NCBI GenBank assembly: GCA_011037195.1
Contig: JAAEAF010002738.1
Span: forward strand, 249,679 to 313,678
Source of the DNA: Triatoma infestans
Taxonomy: Eukaryota; Arthropoda; Insecta; Hemiptera; Reduviidae
DNA: 64,000 bases
Direction of reading: 5' to 3'
In this document: one piece after another, positions 1 to 10,850 of the stretch
Layout: each line of letters opens with the position of its first letter
Numbering within the stretch: position 1 is the stretch's first letter
Position numbers and translations under genes: made by a program
Notes under the pieces: generated by a model
Told to the model about the DNA's origin: nothing
Databases searched by the model: none
What the model saw: the letters and a program-made list of their open reading frames with translations, nothing else

Positions 1-393
1 GACAAAAAAGGCGCTGGAAACAGATTAGGGTTTGTTGTAATTGGTTCCGCAGAGCTGGAAAGCATCAGAAGATATTTTCCGTGATAGCCTATTTCTTTTT
101 GAGGTCATCGACCGGTTTCGGGCGTTCGCCCATCTTCAGGATGCGTTTGTCAAACAGTGTAACAACACAGACTTGCCAGAGCAAATTCAGTTTACCCACT
201 GAGTACAAGTCTATGATATCACACTGACAAACGCATCCTGAAGATGGGCGAACGCCCGAAAACAGTCGATGACCTCAAAAAGAAATAGGCTATCACGGAA
301 AATATCTTCCTGATGCTTTCCAGCTCTGCGGAACCAACCACCACAACAATTACAGCAAACCCTAATTAATCTGTTTCCAGCGCCTTTTTTCAG
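1..393. repeat. Foldback (long inverted repeat) element, copy 1
   Basis: Two arms of about 165-180 bases (about 1-165 and 212-393) are near-perfect reverse complements around a 45-base centre. Each arm carries GGTTCCGCAGAGCTGGAA, a TTTTCCGTGATAGCCT block and a CGGGCGTTCGCCCATCTTCA block. No ORF lies inside. The same blocks recur at 40.2, 49.7 and 52.6 kb, so this is a dispersed non-autonomous foldback or MITE family. The left terminus may lie outside the window, so target-site duplications could not be judged. Confidence 0.85.
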
Positions 394-1418
394 TTTATCG
401 GAAAATAGCTTGTATGATTTTTCTAGAAATTTATCTACTAACTACACATATTAGGAGCGAGATTTGCTGAAATGGGAGCGCACTGGATTAACAACATAAC
501 ACCAGGTTCAAGTCCAGCAGTATCCTTAGATTTTCCCACGCTAGGAACATCTACAGTTCATTGTCTGGCGATGGGCAGAGTATCCGTAATTAAAGAACCT
601 AACTTGCGAGTAGGTACATGGGGGCTCAAAGGAGCTTTGGATAGTGTAGGGAAATATAATATTAATTCAAATTTATGTGTTACAAAAATTCCGAGTTTGT
701 AGCAAATTGGTTGATCGGAAATTGCGACTTTTACTGATCATTTGTTTTTTAATCTCTTTTGATTTTTCTCTGCTACAACTGTAATGGGTTACTTTAGATT
801 TGTATACTATGAAAAAAATTATATTATAATGGTTTTGGAGATCTGGGAAGTCATGCTTATAATGAATTGCAATTAGAAAAAGTCGTGTGAGAATTCAATA
901 ACAGATTTATTTATTTTTTTAGGTTTTTGCGATTTTCTCGTAATTTTTCTTAAAACATGGTATTATTAACTACAACTTTATAGGCCTATTACTTTTATTC
1001 GAAACATTTTTTGGGGGACATTTAGTTGATTTTTGGAAAGCTGCAAAGCTAGTTTACCTCTATACTGGCCATTCCATTACAATGTAAGGTCCACTTCGTT
1101 TGTAATATTTAAAGGCAGTTTAAATTTTTTGATAATTCAAGGTTTGAAGAAAATTTGGCAAATAGGAGTGTAAGAATTTCATTAAGAAGTCGTACTGTGT
1201 TCCTCACCGGATTTCCCTTTTTCTTGCACTCTTCCTTGTCATTTCCAAACATTCAAAACCTACAATTAAAAACAACTAGTTAACGAAGGTTTTTAAAAGT
1301 GGTAATTATTGAAAGGAGTATATGAATTTGCAGAAATGTAAAATACCTCTAGGTTACCCAGAATAGTACAGACACTAACTTATGTTTCCAAATTTCAATT
1401 AATTATTTTATATTTCAG
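394..1418. other. Sequence upstream of first visible exon; one unexplained ORF
   Basis: Mostly AT-rich non-coding sequence, probably an intron of the gene whose next exon starts at 1419. It holds one open stretch on the + strand at about 457-702 (in frame upstream of the first ATG at 472) with protein-like composition, including GAHWI and FPTLGTSTVHCLAMGRV. Good splice sites bounding it were not clear and I do not recognise it. It could be an exon, a pseudogene fragment or chance. Confidence 0.3.
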
Positions 1419-1582
1419 GTACTGCAGTACCTTTAAAATATTTCTTAACCAGTAATGAGAAGAACGAATTACCAGAAATGGAATCAATCTATAGAAATGC
1501 TTGTCCATTATGTGCATACGAATTAAGTTATTTAACAGAAGCTACAGATCATAATTATTTACGATTCTTAGTACGCTTTGGT
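1419..1582 (+). CDS. Host gene A, exon (first visible): CPLC-containing segment
   Basis: Exon bounded by acceptor TATTTCAG and donor GTAAGT. The frame starts after two bases that complete a codon and runs 54 codons without a stop. The product includes TAVPLKYFLTSNEKNE, a CPLC cysteine pair and a hydrophobic LRFLVRFG end. It joins in phase 0 to the exon at 2560. The upstream part of the gene lies left of the window or is unrecognised. The family is uncertain. Confidence 0.7.
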
Positions 1583-2559
1583 GTAAGTATATAGATCAGA
1601 CTATCATTTAAAATGTAACAGTCGCCGATATTTCGCAAAGTAGATAATTGTTGCCCGCACAGCATAGAAAATAGTTGCCCCATAAAATAGTTCCCCACAG
1701 TATCTATCGCCTTTAGACTGTAATATAAGTTTCAGAGTTAAGTTTTAGAAGACGTTGACAGTTCTGAACGCCTTAAGATGCAAAGGCCGGGACATAATGA
1801 TAATGGAAATCGCTATGTGCTTTATGCATGACCCTCCCCACAACAGGGGAAATCACCACCTGACAATCCTTGGATATTCATTGGCTGTTATGGACAGAGA
1901 TAAGTTTAAGCAGGTGTTCACAACTTTTTATTTTCTATTCTATTTTTATATGTGACTCTCTAATAAATGAGTTATTGAGCGGATCATCTGGAAAATATAC
2001 TGCTTTAATAGAATAAGTAATTAATCAGCACAAGGTTGAATTATTATTTCAGATTATATAAGCTGCATCGAGCTCGCATAATCATATGGCTGCGAGGCTA
2101 TACCTATGTCTTTAGTTGTATACATATGATTGCTAACTTCTGTCTATAAATGATTTCTATTGCCTCACCTATGCTAATAGCAGCAACTTTCAGCATACAA
2201 ACTATGATTGGTTACTATTCCTGGTTTGTCTACCTCGGCCTTTTCAGCATCGACGTTCTTTTTTCTCTCTGTTTTAAATCTTTCTTAGAGGGTAGCAACG
2301 ATTTTTCTCATCCCTATATTTTCAGCCTTTAGACTAAAAGACTAACTCTCAATCCCCACCAAGTTGAGCTCTAAATGAATGCTGGCCTAAACTTGAGTTC
2401 AGGAAATATAAAACAACGATATTTCTATCAGTAGATTTGTTATAAATTGCAAAAAAAAAAATAATTGTTATCATTTAATGTTAATTTATTTTAATTCAAT
2501 TATTTATCTTGCCTATTTCAAAAGTTTAATAATAAATAAGCGAATTTCTTTAATTTTAG

Positions 2560-2771
2560 GATAGCGTGGTTTGGCTATGTCCACAACATTATTTGTTTAT
2601 GAACAAACCAGATATTAAGTCATATTTAAAAGAAAACATATGGAAAGTTGTTTGTGATACTATAGAAGCCAGAAAGATGGTATTAGAAAGCGATGAAAGC
2701 GATATAGCTGGTGAAATACCTGAATTACAAGGATACTGCCCTATTTGCTTAGCAAACATCTCTCGAATAAG
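2560..2771 (+). CDS. Host gene A, exon: CPxH and CPIC-containing segment
   Basis: Acceptor TTAATTTTAG before 2560, donor GT at 2772. Seventy codons plus two bases are open: WLCPQHYLFMNKPDIKSYL near the start, an acidic ESDESDIAGEIPEL stretch, and GYCPICLANIS at the end. The CP-x-C / CP-x-H spacing repeats that of the preceding exon, suggesting tandem zinc-binding or AK9-type 'YCPV' modules. The two leftover bases fit the one-base start of the exon at 7450. Confidence 0.75.
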
Positions 2772-2924
2772 GTCTTATAATTTTTTTTTCCTCTGAAACA
2801 AATAACTGCATTAATACGGATCATTTTAGTTTTATTTTCCTCTGTACTTGTAATAATATAGATACATATATGTATTTTTTCATTTATGGTTTGTAAAATG
2901 TTATGGCTGTAATTTTTCTTTTAG

Positions 2925-3022
2925 ACTCCGGCAGACGGGTAATGATATATCCATACTGCAGAATACTTTTGAATTTCATTTTGTACTTCTTTGTAAATAA
3001 AGTATTATTATTATACGGGTCT
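2925..3022 (+). mobile_element. LINE 3'-end relic with TTA-repeat tail
   Basis: A short stretch ends in TTGTAAATAAAGTATTATTA, which combines an AATAAA signal with a TTA microsatellite tail. This is the typical 3' end of insect non-LTR elements, and the LINE at 4.2-5.9 kb also ends in an (AAT)n tail. No coding part is recognisable. Confidence 0.4.
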
Positions 3023-3223
3023 AGCAGAAAACCTCATGTTTTTGGAATTGCTTCTGGTTTAAGTTTAAGAGCCGGTAGACCTATATACAGTGCCATGTCA
3101 ATCACCGCGGAACAATGCAGTGCAAAATGTTTTCAATTACGCTCTTTAAATCATCCAAAAGCAGGAAGATTTCTATTTAATTCATTGTCGGGCCTTCACG
3201 GGACACGATTATTCTGTGGATAA
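3023..3223 (+). other. Unidentified ORF fragment
   Basis: An open stretch reading RKPHVFGIASGLSLRAGRP and later LNHPKAGRFLFNSLSG has protein-like composition with two cysteines (QCSAKC). It directly follows a LINE tail, so it may be a retroelement fragment or the relic of a host exon split by an insertion. I do not recognise it. Confidence 0.25.
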
Positions 3224-3480
3224 GTTATTTCAGACTGCGGGATCAATGTTAAAAAGTAGCTGATTAGAACACACACCCGAAAAGCGTGCTAAAACGGTCA
3301 CTGGGTGTGGAAGGCAGAATCATTCGTTTCCAACATTTCAATAAGGAACGATCGGAGTTCTGCGCATTTCATAACTCCAAGGTGATCGAAACCCCTGGAA
3401 AAATGTTTAATTATAATATCCGTTTCTATTGTGAAATATTTCTCTTTTGATATAAATAATATTTACTTTTGGCCGTTATT

Positions 3481-3634
3481 AAATAAATCAAGCAAAATGT
3501 TGGTAAGTGGGAACAAAGAACAAAAAAAAACTTGTCAAAGTTTATACAGTCACCGTTGGTGTACGAAACGTCGGTAGAATTAACTTTAAAAGTAAAAAAG
3601 TGGAACCCCAACCAACATTTTGCTTGATTTATTT
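3481..3634. repeat. Small element with perfect 24-bp terminal inverted repeats
   Basis: Bases 3481-3504 and 3611-3634 are exact reverse complements, both containing CAAGCAAAATGTTGG. The 106-base interior holds a short hairpin (CACC-GTT-GGTG, 3551-3561) followed by TACGAAACGTCGG. The GAAACGTCG string recurs after a hairpin at 54.37 kb. No ORF fits. It may be a MITE or a fragment of a Penelope-like element. Confidence 0.6.
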
Positions 3635-4189
3635 CTCTTTTGATATTTGAAAACCTGTAGCATCAAACTGGTTAATAACTTCAGTCATCTCTTCATTTTG
3701 TGGAGACTCTATTTCCTCAACACTTTCATCTACCAGCTCTAAAATATTTCCAGTTCTTTCATCTTGCGTTGAGGTTTTTAAAATACTCAACCATATTTCC
3801 ATGAGTTTTTTCCCTTCTTTGTTACCTGATTGTCTTCGTCAACTTTCAGAACATTATAATCTCACTACGTATACTTATATAGTAAAATAAACAATTAATA
3901 AATAAGAGTTTTACGATAAATAAGGAAAATTACATTAAACACACCAATTTAATTTTAGCCAACCAATTAAAACAACATTCAACTATATTAATAAATAATG
4001 TGTTTATTACTGATTAATTACAAAAACTTCTACGAGAAAAACACATTATTTCACAAAAATATGTGCGAAATGTGTGGCTACTCGATTATATTGAGTTGCT
4101 TCCAAATACAGCATACTGATAAATTCCATGAACATATATCTACATTGTTTGAGTCAATGTTAAACTTATTTCAAAAAAATCCGCTATTA

Positions 4190-5945
4190 AAATTAAAATA
4201 CCCACCTAGAGTGTCGTTATACGCATTTGCTGATGATCTTCTGATTGGGGTTGCGGCGAGAAATGAAGAGGTTCTGCAGTTACTTGCAGACGAGGCAATT
4301 TTCCTAATTGATAGATGGTCCTACGAAAATAAATAAGTTGTAATTTAATTCAGAAAAATCGCAAGTACTCCACAAAACTCATAAAAGAAGATTCAATCCT
4401 GTACATGTTTACCTATCCGGCAAAATTATACCAATGGTAGATGAGCTGAAATTGTTGAGAGTCTCGTTTGATCGTCAATTGTCATGGAAAAAGCAGGTAA
4501 ATAATTTGTGCGCAAAAGTAATTACACTAATTAATATACTAGCCCACTCGGCGAAAGTATATTGGGGACTGGGTAGTGAAGCGTTGGATATAATATATAA
4601 AGGCGCAATTTTACCATTATTAACATATGCTGCCCCAGTCTGGTATTCAGGAATTAAAAAGCAATATAATGTTCGTAAACTTAGGAGCGTCCAAGGGAAA
4701 ATTGCTTTGAGAATCATCAAGGGATTTCGGACGATATCATTTCATGCTGCAATATTACTAGCAGGTACAAAACCAATAGATATCATAATAATGGAAAAAG
4801 CGGATTTTTATTTTGCGACTAAAGTAAAAAATATATTATATCCACATTATAACATAGATTCCCCTGATCCTGTGGAGGAATGGTCTCACCCATCTACAGC
4901 AATTGCTTTGAGAGAAGAAAGAAATAAATTATGTTACCGAATATACACAGATGGTAGTAAAATTGGAGATCAGGTTGGAGGAGCTTTAGTTATATTTAGA
5001 GAAAGTGAAAATGTACCTATGTATACAGAAAAATTTAAACTTGCGTTTTGGTGCTCAAACAACCAAGCCGAACTCCTAGCCATCCTTAAGGCGATTGAAT
5101 GGATAGAGATGATAGCGTCTAGTTTTCCAAAGACAAGGACTGCTGAGATAAATACAGATAGTGAGGTATCTCTGGCTATATTAAATGATCATGGAAATCA
5201 TAACTCCCTGGCTGATTTGATTAGATCAAAATTAAAAAGGTTGAGAATGGAATTGGGTTGGATAATAAATCTGGAATGGGTCAAGGCCCATGCTGGCAAT
5301 GAAGGTAATGAAGTAGCAGATAGTTTAGCTAAAGAAGCGGCTTTAGACCCTGACCTGACCATCTGCTATTCAAAGGTCCCTCTTAGTTATGTGAAGAGAG
5401 AGGCTGCAAAGAAAAGTCAAGAAATGTGGGAAAATGAGTGGCAAAATACTTGCAAAGGCGAAGTAACTAAAAGTTTCTTCCCAACAGTTGCAATGAGGAA
5501 CAAGATCGATTTGCAGCACTCTTACAAACTAACTATGGCACTTACCGGTCACGGGAAAAATAAATCATATTTATTTAGATTTAAAATAATAAACAGTCCT
5601 GGATGTGTTTGTAATAGCTCTTGGTTGCCCAAACGTGGCACCATATAATTTTCAACTGCCCACTTTTTGAGGCAAGTAGAGCGGAATTGATAAAAGAGAT
5701 GATTCAGGAAAGAGAAGAATGGCCAGCAAGCTCCGAGTTTGTTAATTTCAAACTTCAATATAAGCAGTTCATGCCGTTTATCAACAAAATTTAACGTAAA
5801 TTTATTATAAATTGTTTGCTTAGTTCTTTGCATTATTATATCTTCTTCTTTGTCTTTCTTATTCTTAATTTAATTCTTCATATCTAATTTATGTAATCAA
5901 CTTCAAATTGCTATTGTTTTACATTAAATAATAATAATAATAAAA
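4190..5945 (+). mobile_element. R1/I-like LINE, ORF2 3' half with RNase H
   Basis: Degraded non-LTR retrotransposon. The reverse-transcriptase part shows YAFADDLLIG (a YADD-box variant). It breaks at 4336 (stop) and resumes by 4434. The open frame at 4434-5648 carries the RT thumb region, then an RNase H domain with YTDGS, an NQAEL glutamate, NTDSE and HAGNEGNEVADSLAKEA, so all four acidic positions are present. The cysteine-rich C-terminus (GCVC) is frameshifted near 5630, and the tail ends in an (AAT)n run at about 5926-5945. The upstream EN and RT palm are missing. It lies within an intron of gene A in the same orientation. Confidence 0.85.
4434..5648 (+). CDS. LINE RT-thumb/RNase H fragment (404 aa)
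   Basis: The longest intact piece of the LINE. Residues 1-150 match the post-palm thumb typical of insect R1/I/LOA elements (SWKKQVNNLCAKV, YKGAILPLLTYAAPVW). Residues about 160-300 form the RNase H domain with a D-E-D-D set: IYTDGSKIG, CSNNQAELLAI, INTDSEVSLAI, NEVADSLAKEAAL. The C-terminal part leads toward the zinc knuckle but shifts frame. It is a remnant: the start is internal to the ancestral ORF2. Confidence 0.8.
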   Translation: MVDELKLLRVSFDRQLSWKKQVNNLCAKVITLINILAHSAKVYWGLGSEALDIIYKGAILPLLTYAAPVWYSGIKKQYNVRKLRSVQGKIALRIIKGFRTISFHAAILLAGTKPIDIIIMEKADFYFATKVKNILYPHYNIDSPDPVEEWSHPSTAIALREERNKLCYRIYTDGSKIGDQVGGALVIFRESENVPMYTEKFKLAFWCSNNQAELLAILKAIEWIEMIASSFPKTRTAEINTDSEVSLAILNDHGNHNSLADLIRSKLKRLRMELGWIINLEWVKAHAGNEGNEVADSLAKEAALDPDLTICYSKVPLSYVKREAAKKSQEMWENEWQNTCKGEVTKSFFPTVAMRNKIDLQHSYKLTMALTGHGKNKSYLFRFKIINSPGCVCNSSWLPKRGTI

Positions 5946-7449
5946 TGATAAATGCTAAAACATATTTTGAATTATACAATTAAATGCTTGTAATCATGGT
6001 GGGGGCAGGCAGAATAATAAACTCCTCAGCTGCAGGGCTACTGGAGCTGGGAAAAAGAAAAAAAATAGTCTATACAGTATTTGAAAAAGATATAAGTCAT
6101 AAAAATAATATTAACAAGATGGTAGATAGATACATAAATAAACATGTTTTATTTATAACGAAATTTACGTTTTGTGAAAAACATCATGACTCATTAAACA
6201 AAAAGAATAACAAAATACTAATACATTTAACATATAAGAAAAATGCAGCTTCAGGGTAAAACAAAATGAAAGTGTATTCCTATCAATTTCTAATAGTATA
6301 AAATACGAAGGTGAATTAGTTGGCAAGCTAAATAATTTTTTAATAAAAAAGTATTTGTAATTTTTCAACATCCTCGTACAATTTGTGTGACCCTAAACCT
6401 GGTATCCATAACACATTCCGGCACGCATCATTGTATTGAAAATTTGAAATCTAACAGGGGAATCTAATATACTTATTTTCTAATAAATTAATGCCAAATG
6501 GTGCGCTTGCCAGCCACCAACTTTTCTTTCAAGTGTCAATTAAAATTCAGGGTGGAATTTAAATTCACACCTAGATATAGTTATAGTGTAAGGGGATGGA
6601 ACATGTAGGTTTTACATTATGTATTATTAATCAGATGTTATATTAGGTAGAAATATATTAAAATGAATTATTGTTAGTATTTAATGAATTCATTAACATA
6701 TTGTTGCAGTGCCCGCCAGGACAAAAGTGCAAGCAAAGAATGTGGGAGGGGATAACCGTTCCTATTGTTCCTGGTGGTGTGCGCGCGTGTGTGTGTTTGG
6801 TGAGCGTACGATGTGGGCGACGGAAGGCATGCTTGGGGGCACAGTGGAATGTGTTTGGTGACTACTTGCACGGTTAGTTCTCGGGGTATGTAACAAGGTG
6901 GCTTAGATTATTTGTTTTATGTTTCTTGTAGACTAGGATTAATCAGTAAGCAAAGTAGAACAGTAGGAAATCGCGATTCAATCCATATTTCATAGAATTA
7001 TTGTAAGATTAAAGAGTACATTTAAGTTGATTAGAATAAATAATATTAAAGTAGATTTAAGAGTTGAGGCAATAAAGTCAAAAAACAATTTTCTTTATAT
7101 TTTATCAAGTTCTTGCTCCCTAGCTCCACCCCTTTCCCCCTTACGATAGTTCCCCACCACTTAAATGGGTTCATTTTTGTAGGATCATTTTCCACGTGAA
7201 TAATTCTTCCACCCCCACCCTTTTTTTTTTTTTGAAAACAACAATCAGTATTTTCCAAATTAACTTGGTGTGCGGGGAGTTTCCAATTATCAGTAAATTC
7301 TTTTTGTTACCTAATGAACATAGATAAATGTTATCAGGTAACAACTAGGTTTATAAATCAAGTCCATATAGTATTTGTTATAATCTTATATTGTACTGTA
7401 AATTTCAATAAAAAATAATAAAATAACAGTATTATGATTTCTATTACAG

Positions 7450-7669
7450 CAATCGCAAGTACGTCAAAGGTAAAAGACGATTTACAGTCTACTATGCCGA
7501 AAAGTTTTATTTTTGCTGTAGCGATATATGTTCAACTATTTTCTTAAGATCCGCATCTATATATGCAATACAGACTGTAGACCAACTTGCTATACAGGTT
7601 TTTGATAAAGAAGTACCAAATTCACCATTTGGAATAATTAATAACCAGAAAATTCTGGATTCACTGAAG
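7450..7669 (+). CDS. Host gene A, exon: YYAEKFYFCCSD segment
   Basis: Acceptor CTATTACAG before 7450, donor GTAATA after 7669. One base completes the codon left by the exon at 2560-2771, then 73 codons are open, reading KYVKGKRRFTVYYAEKFYF, CCSDIC and later VDQLAIQVFDKEVPNSPFG. The pattern 'YCPI...+...Y-x-E-K-x-YFCCSD' resembles the repeated modules I associate with AK9, where a CPV motif is followed by a '(Y)REK-YYF' strand. That is a remembered resemblance, not an alignment. Confidence 0.75.
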
Positions 7670-8229
7670 GTAATATTTTAATATATTTTTTTTTCTTTTC
7701 ATTTATTTCTATTTAAGCTGTGATATACATAATTCAAGTAAATATAATTGAAAGATATAGCATTCACGGTTAAAGTAAGTTTTATCTGAATGTGAGGCTA
7801 CATTGTTTGGCAGTCTGTCTCCTCGGTTCTTTCAAAATTAAACGAACTCATGGATTTTCCAAAACTCTCTTAAAACAAATTTTCCTGGAAAATTCTTAGA
7901 AATAAAAGGTGATATAGTTTAATATGCATGTGCACTTAGCATTCCATGTTTAAAAGAAAATCATGCAAGCAAGCCGTTTTCGAGAAAATTCAAAAAACAC
8001 AGAAACTTGTTCTGTAAATTCGTTTATATTCCCGGTCTTGTCCTTGGTTTATTTGATGTGTTCATATATGAGAACATTCCTGAAACTTGCTTGCCATCCG
8101 CCTCCGTCTACTATACCTGATTTGTAGTTGGACGTAAAGCCCTGAAAAAAATTGGTATTACTTTACTTGCGAACCAGGTCCTCCAGGGTTTTGGGGGGTT
8201 GCACGGTGGGCCAGCTCCCCCTCCCCATC

Positions 8230-8395
8230 GCCTGCAGAAAAATCATATATGCTAAAAAAGGTCACAAAGATAGGAGGAGGAGATGGCCGGAAGAGGTCTA
8301 GGGGTTGGAGATTTGAGAGACAGGAAGAGATGGAGACAGGTAGTGACCTGACGGCAACCCAAATGAAGGGAAACGCCGGTTAAGTAAGTAAGTAA
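8230..8395 (+). mobile_element. LINE 3' end with (TAAG)n tail
   Basis: The + strand reads as a LINE C-terminal remnant (GDLRDRKRWRQVVT), followed directly by GTTAAGTAAGTAAGTAA. Short tetranucleotide tails of this kind are typical of RTE-like LINEs. A similar TAAG tail stub lies at about 38485. Confidence 0.4.
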
Positions 8396-8749
8396 AATTA
8401 CATTACTTTAATTTAATTCTTCCATAAAATACAGTTTGTTAATTGGAGTAATCTCGTAATTTATTGAAAAGTAATGCTTTACACTACTTACTTATATCTC
8501 AAATCAGTGTATATATCAAATATGAGATAATTATAGATGACCTTCCCCTCTAGCCAAATAGAACCCATCTACAACTCGGCAGACATTATGCAGTTCTCTA
8601 CCACAATATAGATTTAGTAAATGCAAACCGATCTCTTCAAACCCATCTTGATGTCCTCTCGAACCATAGTTCCATAAATAGAGAATAAAGATTAATGAAA
8701 GCAATTTCTGTTACATAACTTTCACTCTCAACCGAAAAGTAACCCTTTT

Positions 8750-9240
8750 AATTTATTTCAGTCACGTTCCTATATCTCCTGCAAATAGAATGCCGTCCTC
8801 TTGGACTTTATCTTGCAAAAGCGCCTTACATGGTATCTCCTTACTAGACCCAAGCGACTAGTATTCAACCAGAGATACAGATTGGTCAAAACAAACTTGA
8901 CAAACGATCAAACATCATGCTTAAGAGAACAATAAAATAACTATACAATCCTTTTTGCTCCTGTTTGGACATACGGACTTGAATTGTATGGAAAAGCTAA
9001 GCGTTCAAATCTTAACTGGGTAGAAACTCTCCAATCGAAAATCCATTGATGCTCCCTTTTAAGGGAGCAATCACACCATCCGCACCGACCTATGAATCCC
9101 AATCGTTTTCGACATCGCTCAGCTTCCATTATATAAAATTCCATAGCAAACTTTTTAATCCATTAACCCTCGAAGGCCTTGCGACCACAAGCAATAAGAG
9201 GTTACAGCAATAAAGAGGACATTTTTCGAATTCCTTTCAT
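8750..9240 (+). mobile_element. Jockey-like LINE ORF2 C-terminal fossil
   Basis: The translated + strand contains a broken version of the Jockey C-terminal signature: PVWTYGLELYGKAKRSNLN at about 8960-9020, followed by a frameshifted region. Numerous stops and shifts are present, so it is an old fossil. Boundaries are approximate. Confidence 0.6.
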
Positions 9241-9616
9241 TTGGTACTATGCATTAACCGACTTATGATTGTCATCGTTGGATGGCTTTCATTCGCACCC
9301 AACAAGCCAGTTTTTTTTCGCTATAGTTGTGTAATTTTATATCTATTTAGTTTTATTTATTATTATTACTATTTCTTTGAAATAATAAAGGAAAAAGGAG
9401 ACAATTATACGCTTCGTATGAAAATTAGCACTGAGATTAGATTCCATTTCATCTCACCAGGGCCGGCCGGCACTGTATACTTCTCAGTGAAGATTTTTGA
9501 ATTTTTGAAACGGGATTTCTATGTAAATTTGTTTCAATCATTCCGTACTTGTTAGACGTTACTTAAGAAAGTTTTTTTTTTTTTTCTTCCGTTATTAACT
9601 CTATTTTAATTTACAG

Positions 9617-9758
9617 GTAACTTCATTCTACATGTACATTCATGAATTAAGTGATGTATTATATCCTGGGCTGAGAGAACTTGATGCTGTGCGCCCCATA
9701 TACAAAGGAATGGGAATTGCAGAATCTGCATGTACCTTTTTAGCTTACTATTTATTAA
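9617..9758 (+). CDS. Host gene A, exon: helical segment
   Basis: Acceptor TTTACAG before 9617. The donor chosen is GTGGGT after 9758, because splicing there keeps the frame into 13089, whereas the alternative GTATTA three bases later brings an early stop. Forty-seven codons plus one base are open: VTSFYMYIHELSDVLYPG and RPIYKGMGIAESACTFLAYY. The hydrophobic helical composition fits the C-terminal region suggested for this protein. Confidence 0.7.
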
Positions 9759-10169
9759 GTGGGTATTAATCAATTTTGTTAATATTAATGTCTTCGTATT
9801 CCTCGATCATCTATAAAACTTATCTCGAAATGAGTTACGTTGTAAAATAGTAGAAAACAATTTTTCTTTCTCATAGTAAATGCAACAAACAATATGTGCA
9901 AGAAATATAGAATTGTTTCAACGAAAAGGGACCTTATATATATTCTCCAATAGCCGAAGACCCTTCCACCTGGTCTAAAGAAAGCTCTTGTGCTGTAAAA
10001 CAAAAGCGATCACTCTTAGGCCAGGGTACAAAACCAGTAAGACTGGACCACCAGCCCAAGGCATCCTGCCAGTATGATCCTTAGTCTCTTTGCCAAGAAT
10101 TTTTGTTGGTTCTGGGGCACCAGTGTCATCAAGTCTTCCACTAAAGTACCACATCACCTAGGATAGTCC

Positions 10170-10850
10170 TAAGTCACATGCCGCTTCGAGGCGACCAATT
10201 CACCAAGGCGTGGATAGATATCTGCCAAGACATGATAACAAGTGGCAGTTCGCCGATTCTCTGTTCTAGCAATTGGCAGCCCCTCCGCTTTCGCCTGCTC
10301 CTTCGGTTCTGCAACTCGAGCGATTTCTCCCCCACTTATAGAGTATGCGGAGGCCCTGCTCGATATGAAGACACCTGATTTGGCGTGCTTCATCGTCTTC
10401 TCTCTCGCCGCTCGCCACTTCGATGAAAGGACCAGGGATGCATTCGAAATGGCCTACTCTTCAACGGAGTTTCCAAGTACTTAAACGTCTTTGTCTCCGT
10501 ACCTACACGCCCTGAAGTTCTCGCCAAACACCCTCCAGCATACGTATCCAGCTCCGGGTCTGATGCATGAGGGGGTTATTACCGCCATGTTCCCAAGAAT
10601 CTCGCCATGGCGCGCCATACACCTTTGAGTACTACAGCGGGGTCCATTGTATTCGCCAATGTAGGGAGTTCAAGGCCTTGACGGTAGATGATCATCGCCG
10701 GTATGTGGTTGGGGCTGATTTCTACCATAATTGTCTGTCGGCAGCGCATACCATGGAGCTTTGTCGCTCCTCCCAACACGGCCATTTCTGTAGTCGTCGC
10801 TACCACACAGTTTTTTACATCCTCCTTCGCAAGGAACTATAGACAAAGTT
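10170..10850 (+). mobile_element. BEL/Pao retrotransposon gag fossil
   Basis: The region is clearly GC-richer than its surroundings. The frame at 10242-10484 contains TPDLACFIVFSLAARHFDER followed by TRDAFEMAYSSTEFPS, a pattern of the DUF1759 gag domain of BEL/Pao elements. After a frameshift, the frame at 10567-10842 contains CREFKALTVDDHRRYVVGAD, then NCLSAAHTMELC and CSRRYHT, the zinc-knuckle array that follows DUF1759. No protease, RT or LTR is found here, so it is a gag-only relic with several frameshifts. Confidence 0.75.

Larger units (their letters stand above)
2772..7449 (+). other. Intron of gene A, filled with repeats
   Basis: The 4.7-kb intron between phase-compatible exons holds a LINE 3' tail (about 2925-3020), an unidentified ORF (3023-3223), a 24-bp terminal-inverted-repeat unit (3481-3634) and an R1/I-like LINE (about 4190-5945). 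The rest (5946-7449) is AT-rich without recognisable genes. A short GC-richer patch at 6710-6880 holds a GT/GC dinucleotide run. Confidence 0.6.
7670..9616 (+). other. Intron of gene A with two LINE relics
   Basis: The intron contains a LINE 3' end with a TAAG-repeat tail (about 8230-8395) and a Jockey-like ORF2 fossil (about 8750-9240). The remainder is AT-rich, with no coding signal that I can support. Confidence 0.55.
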
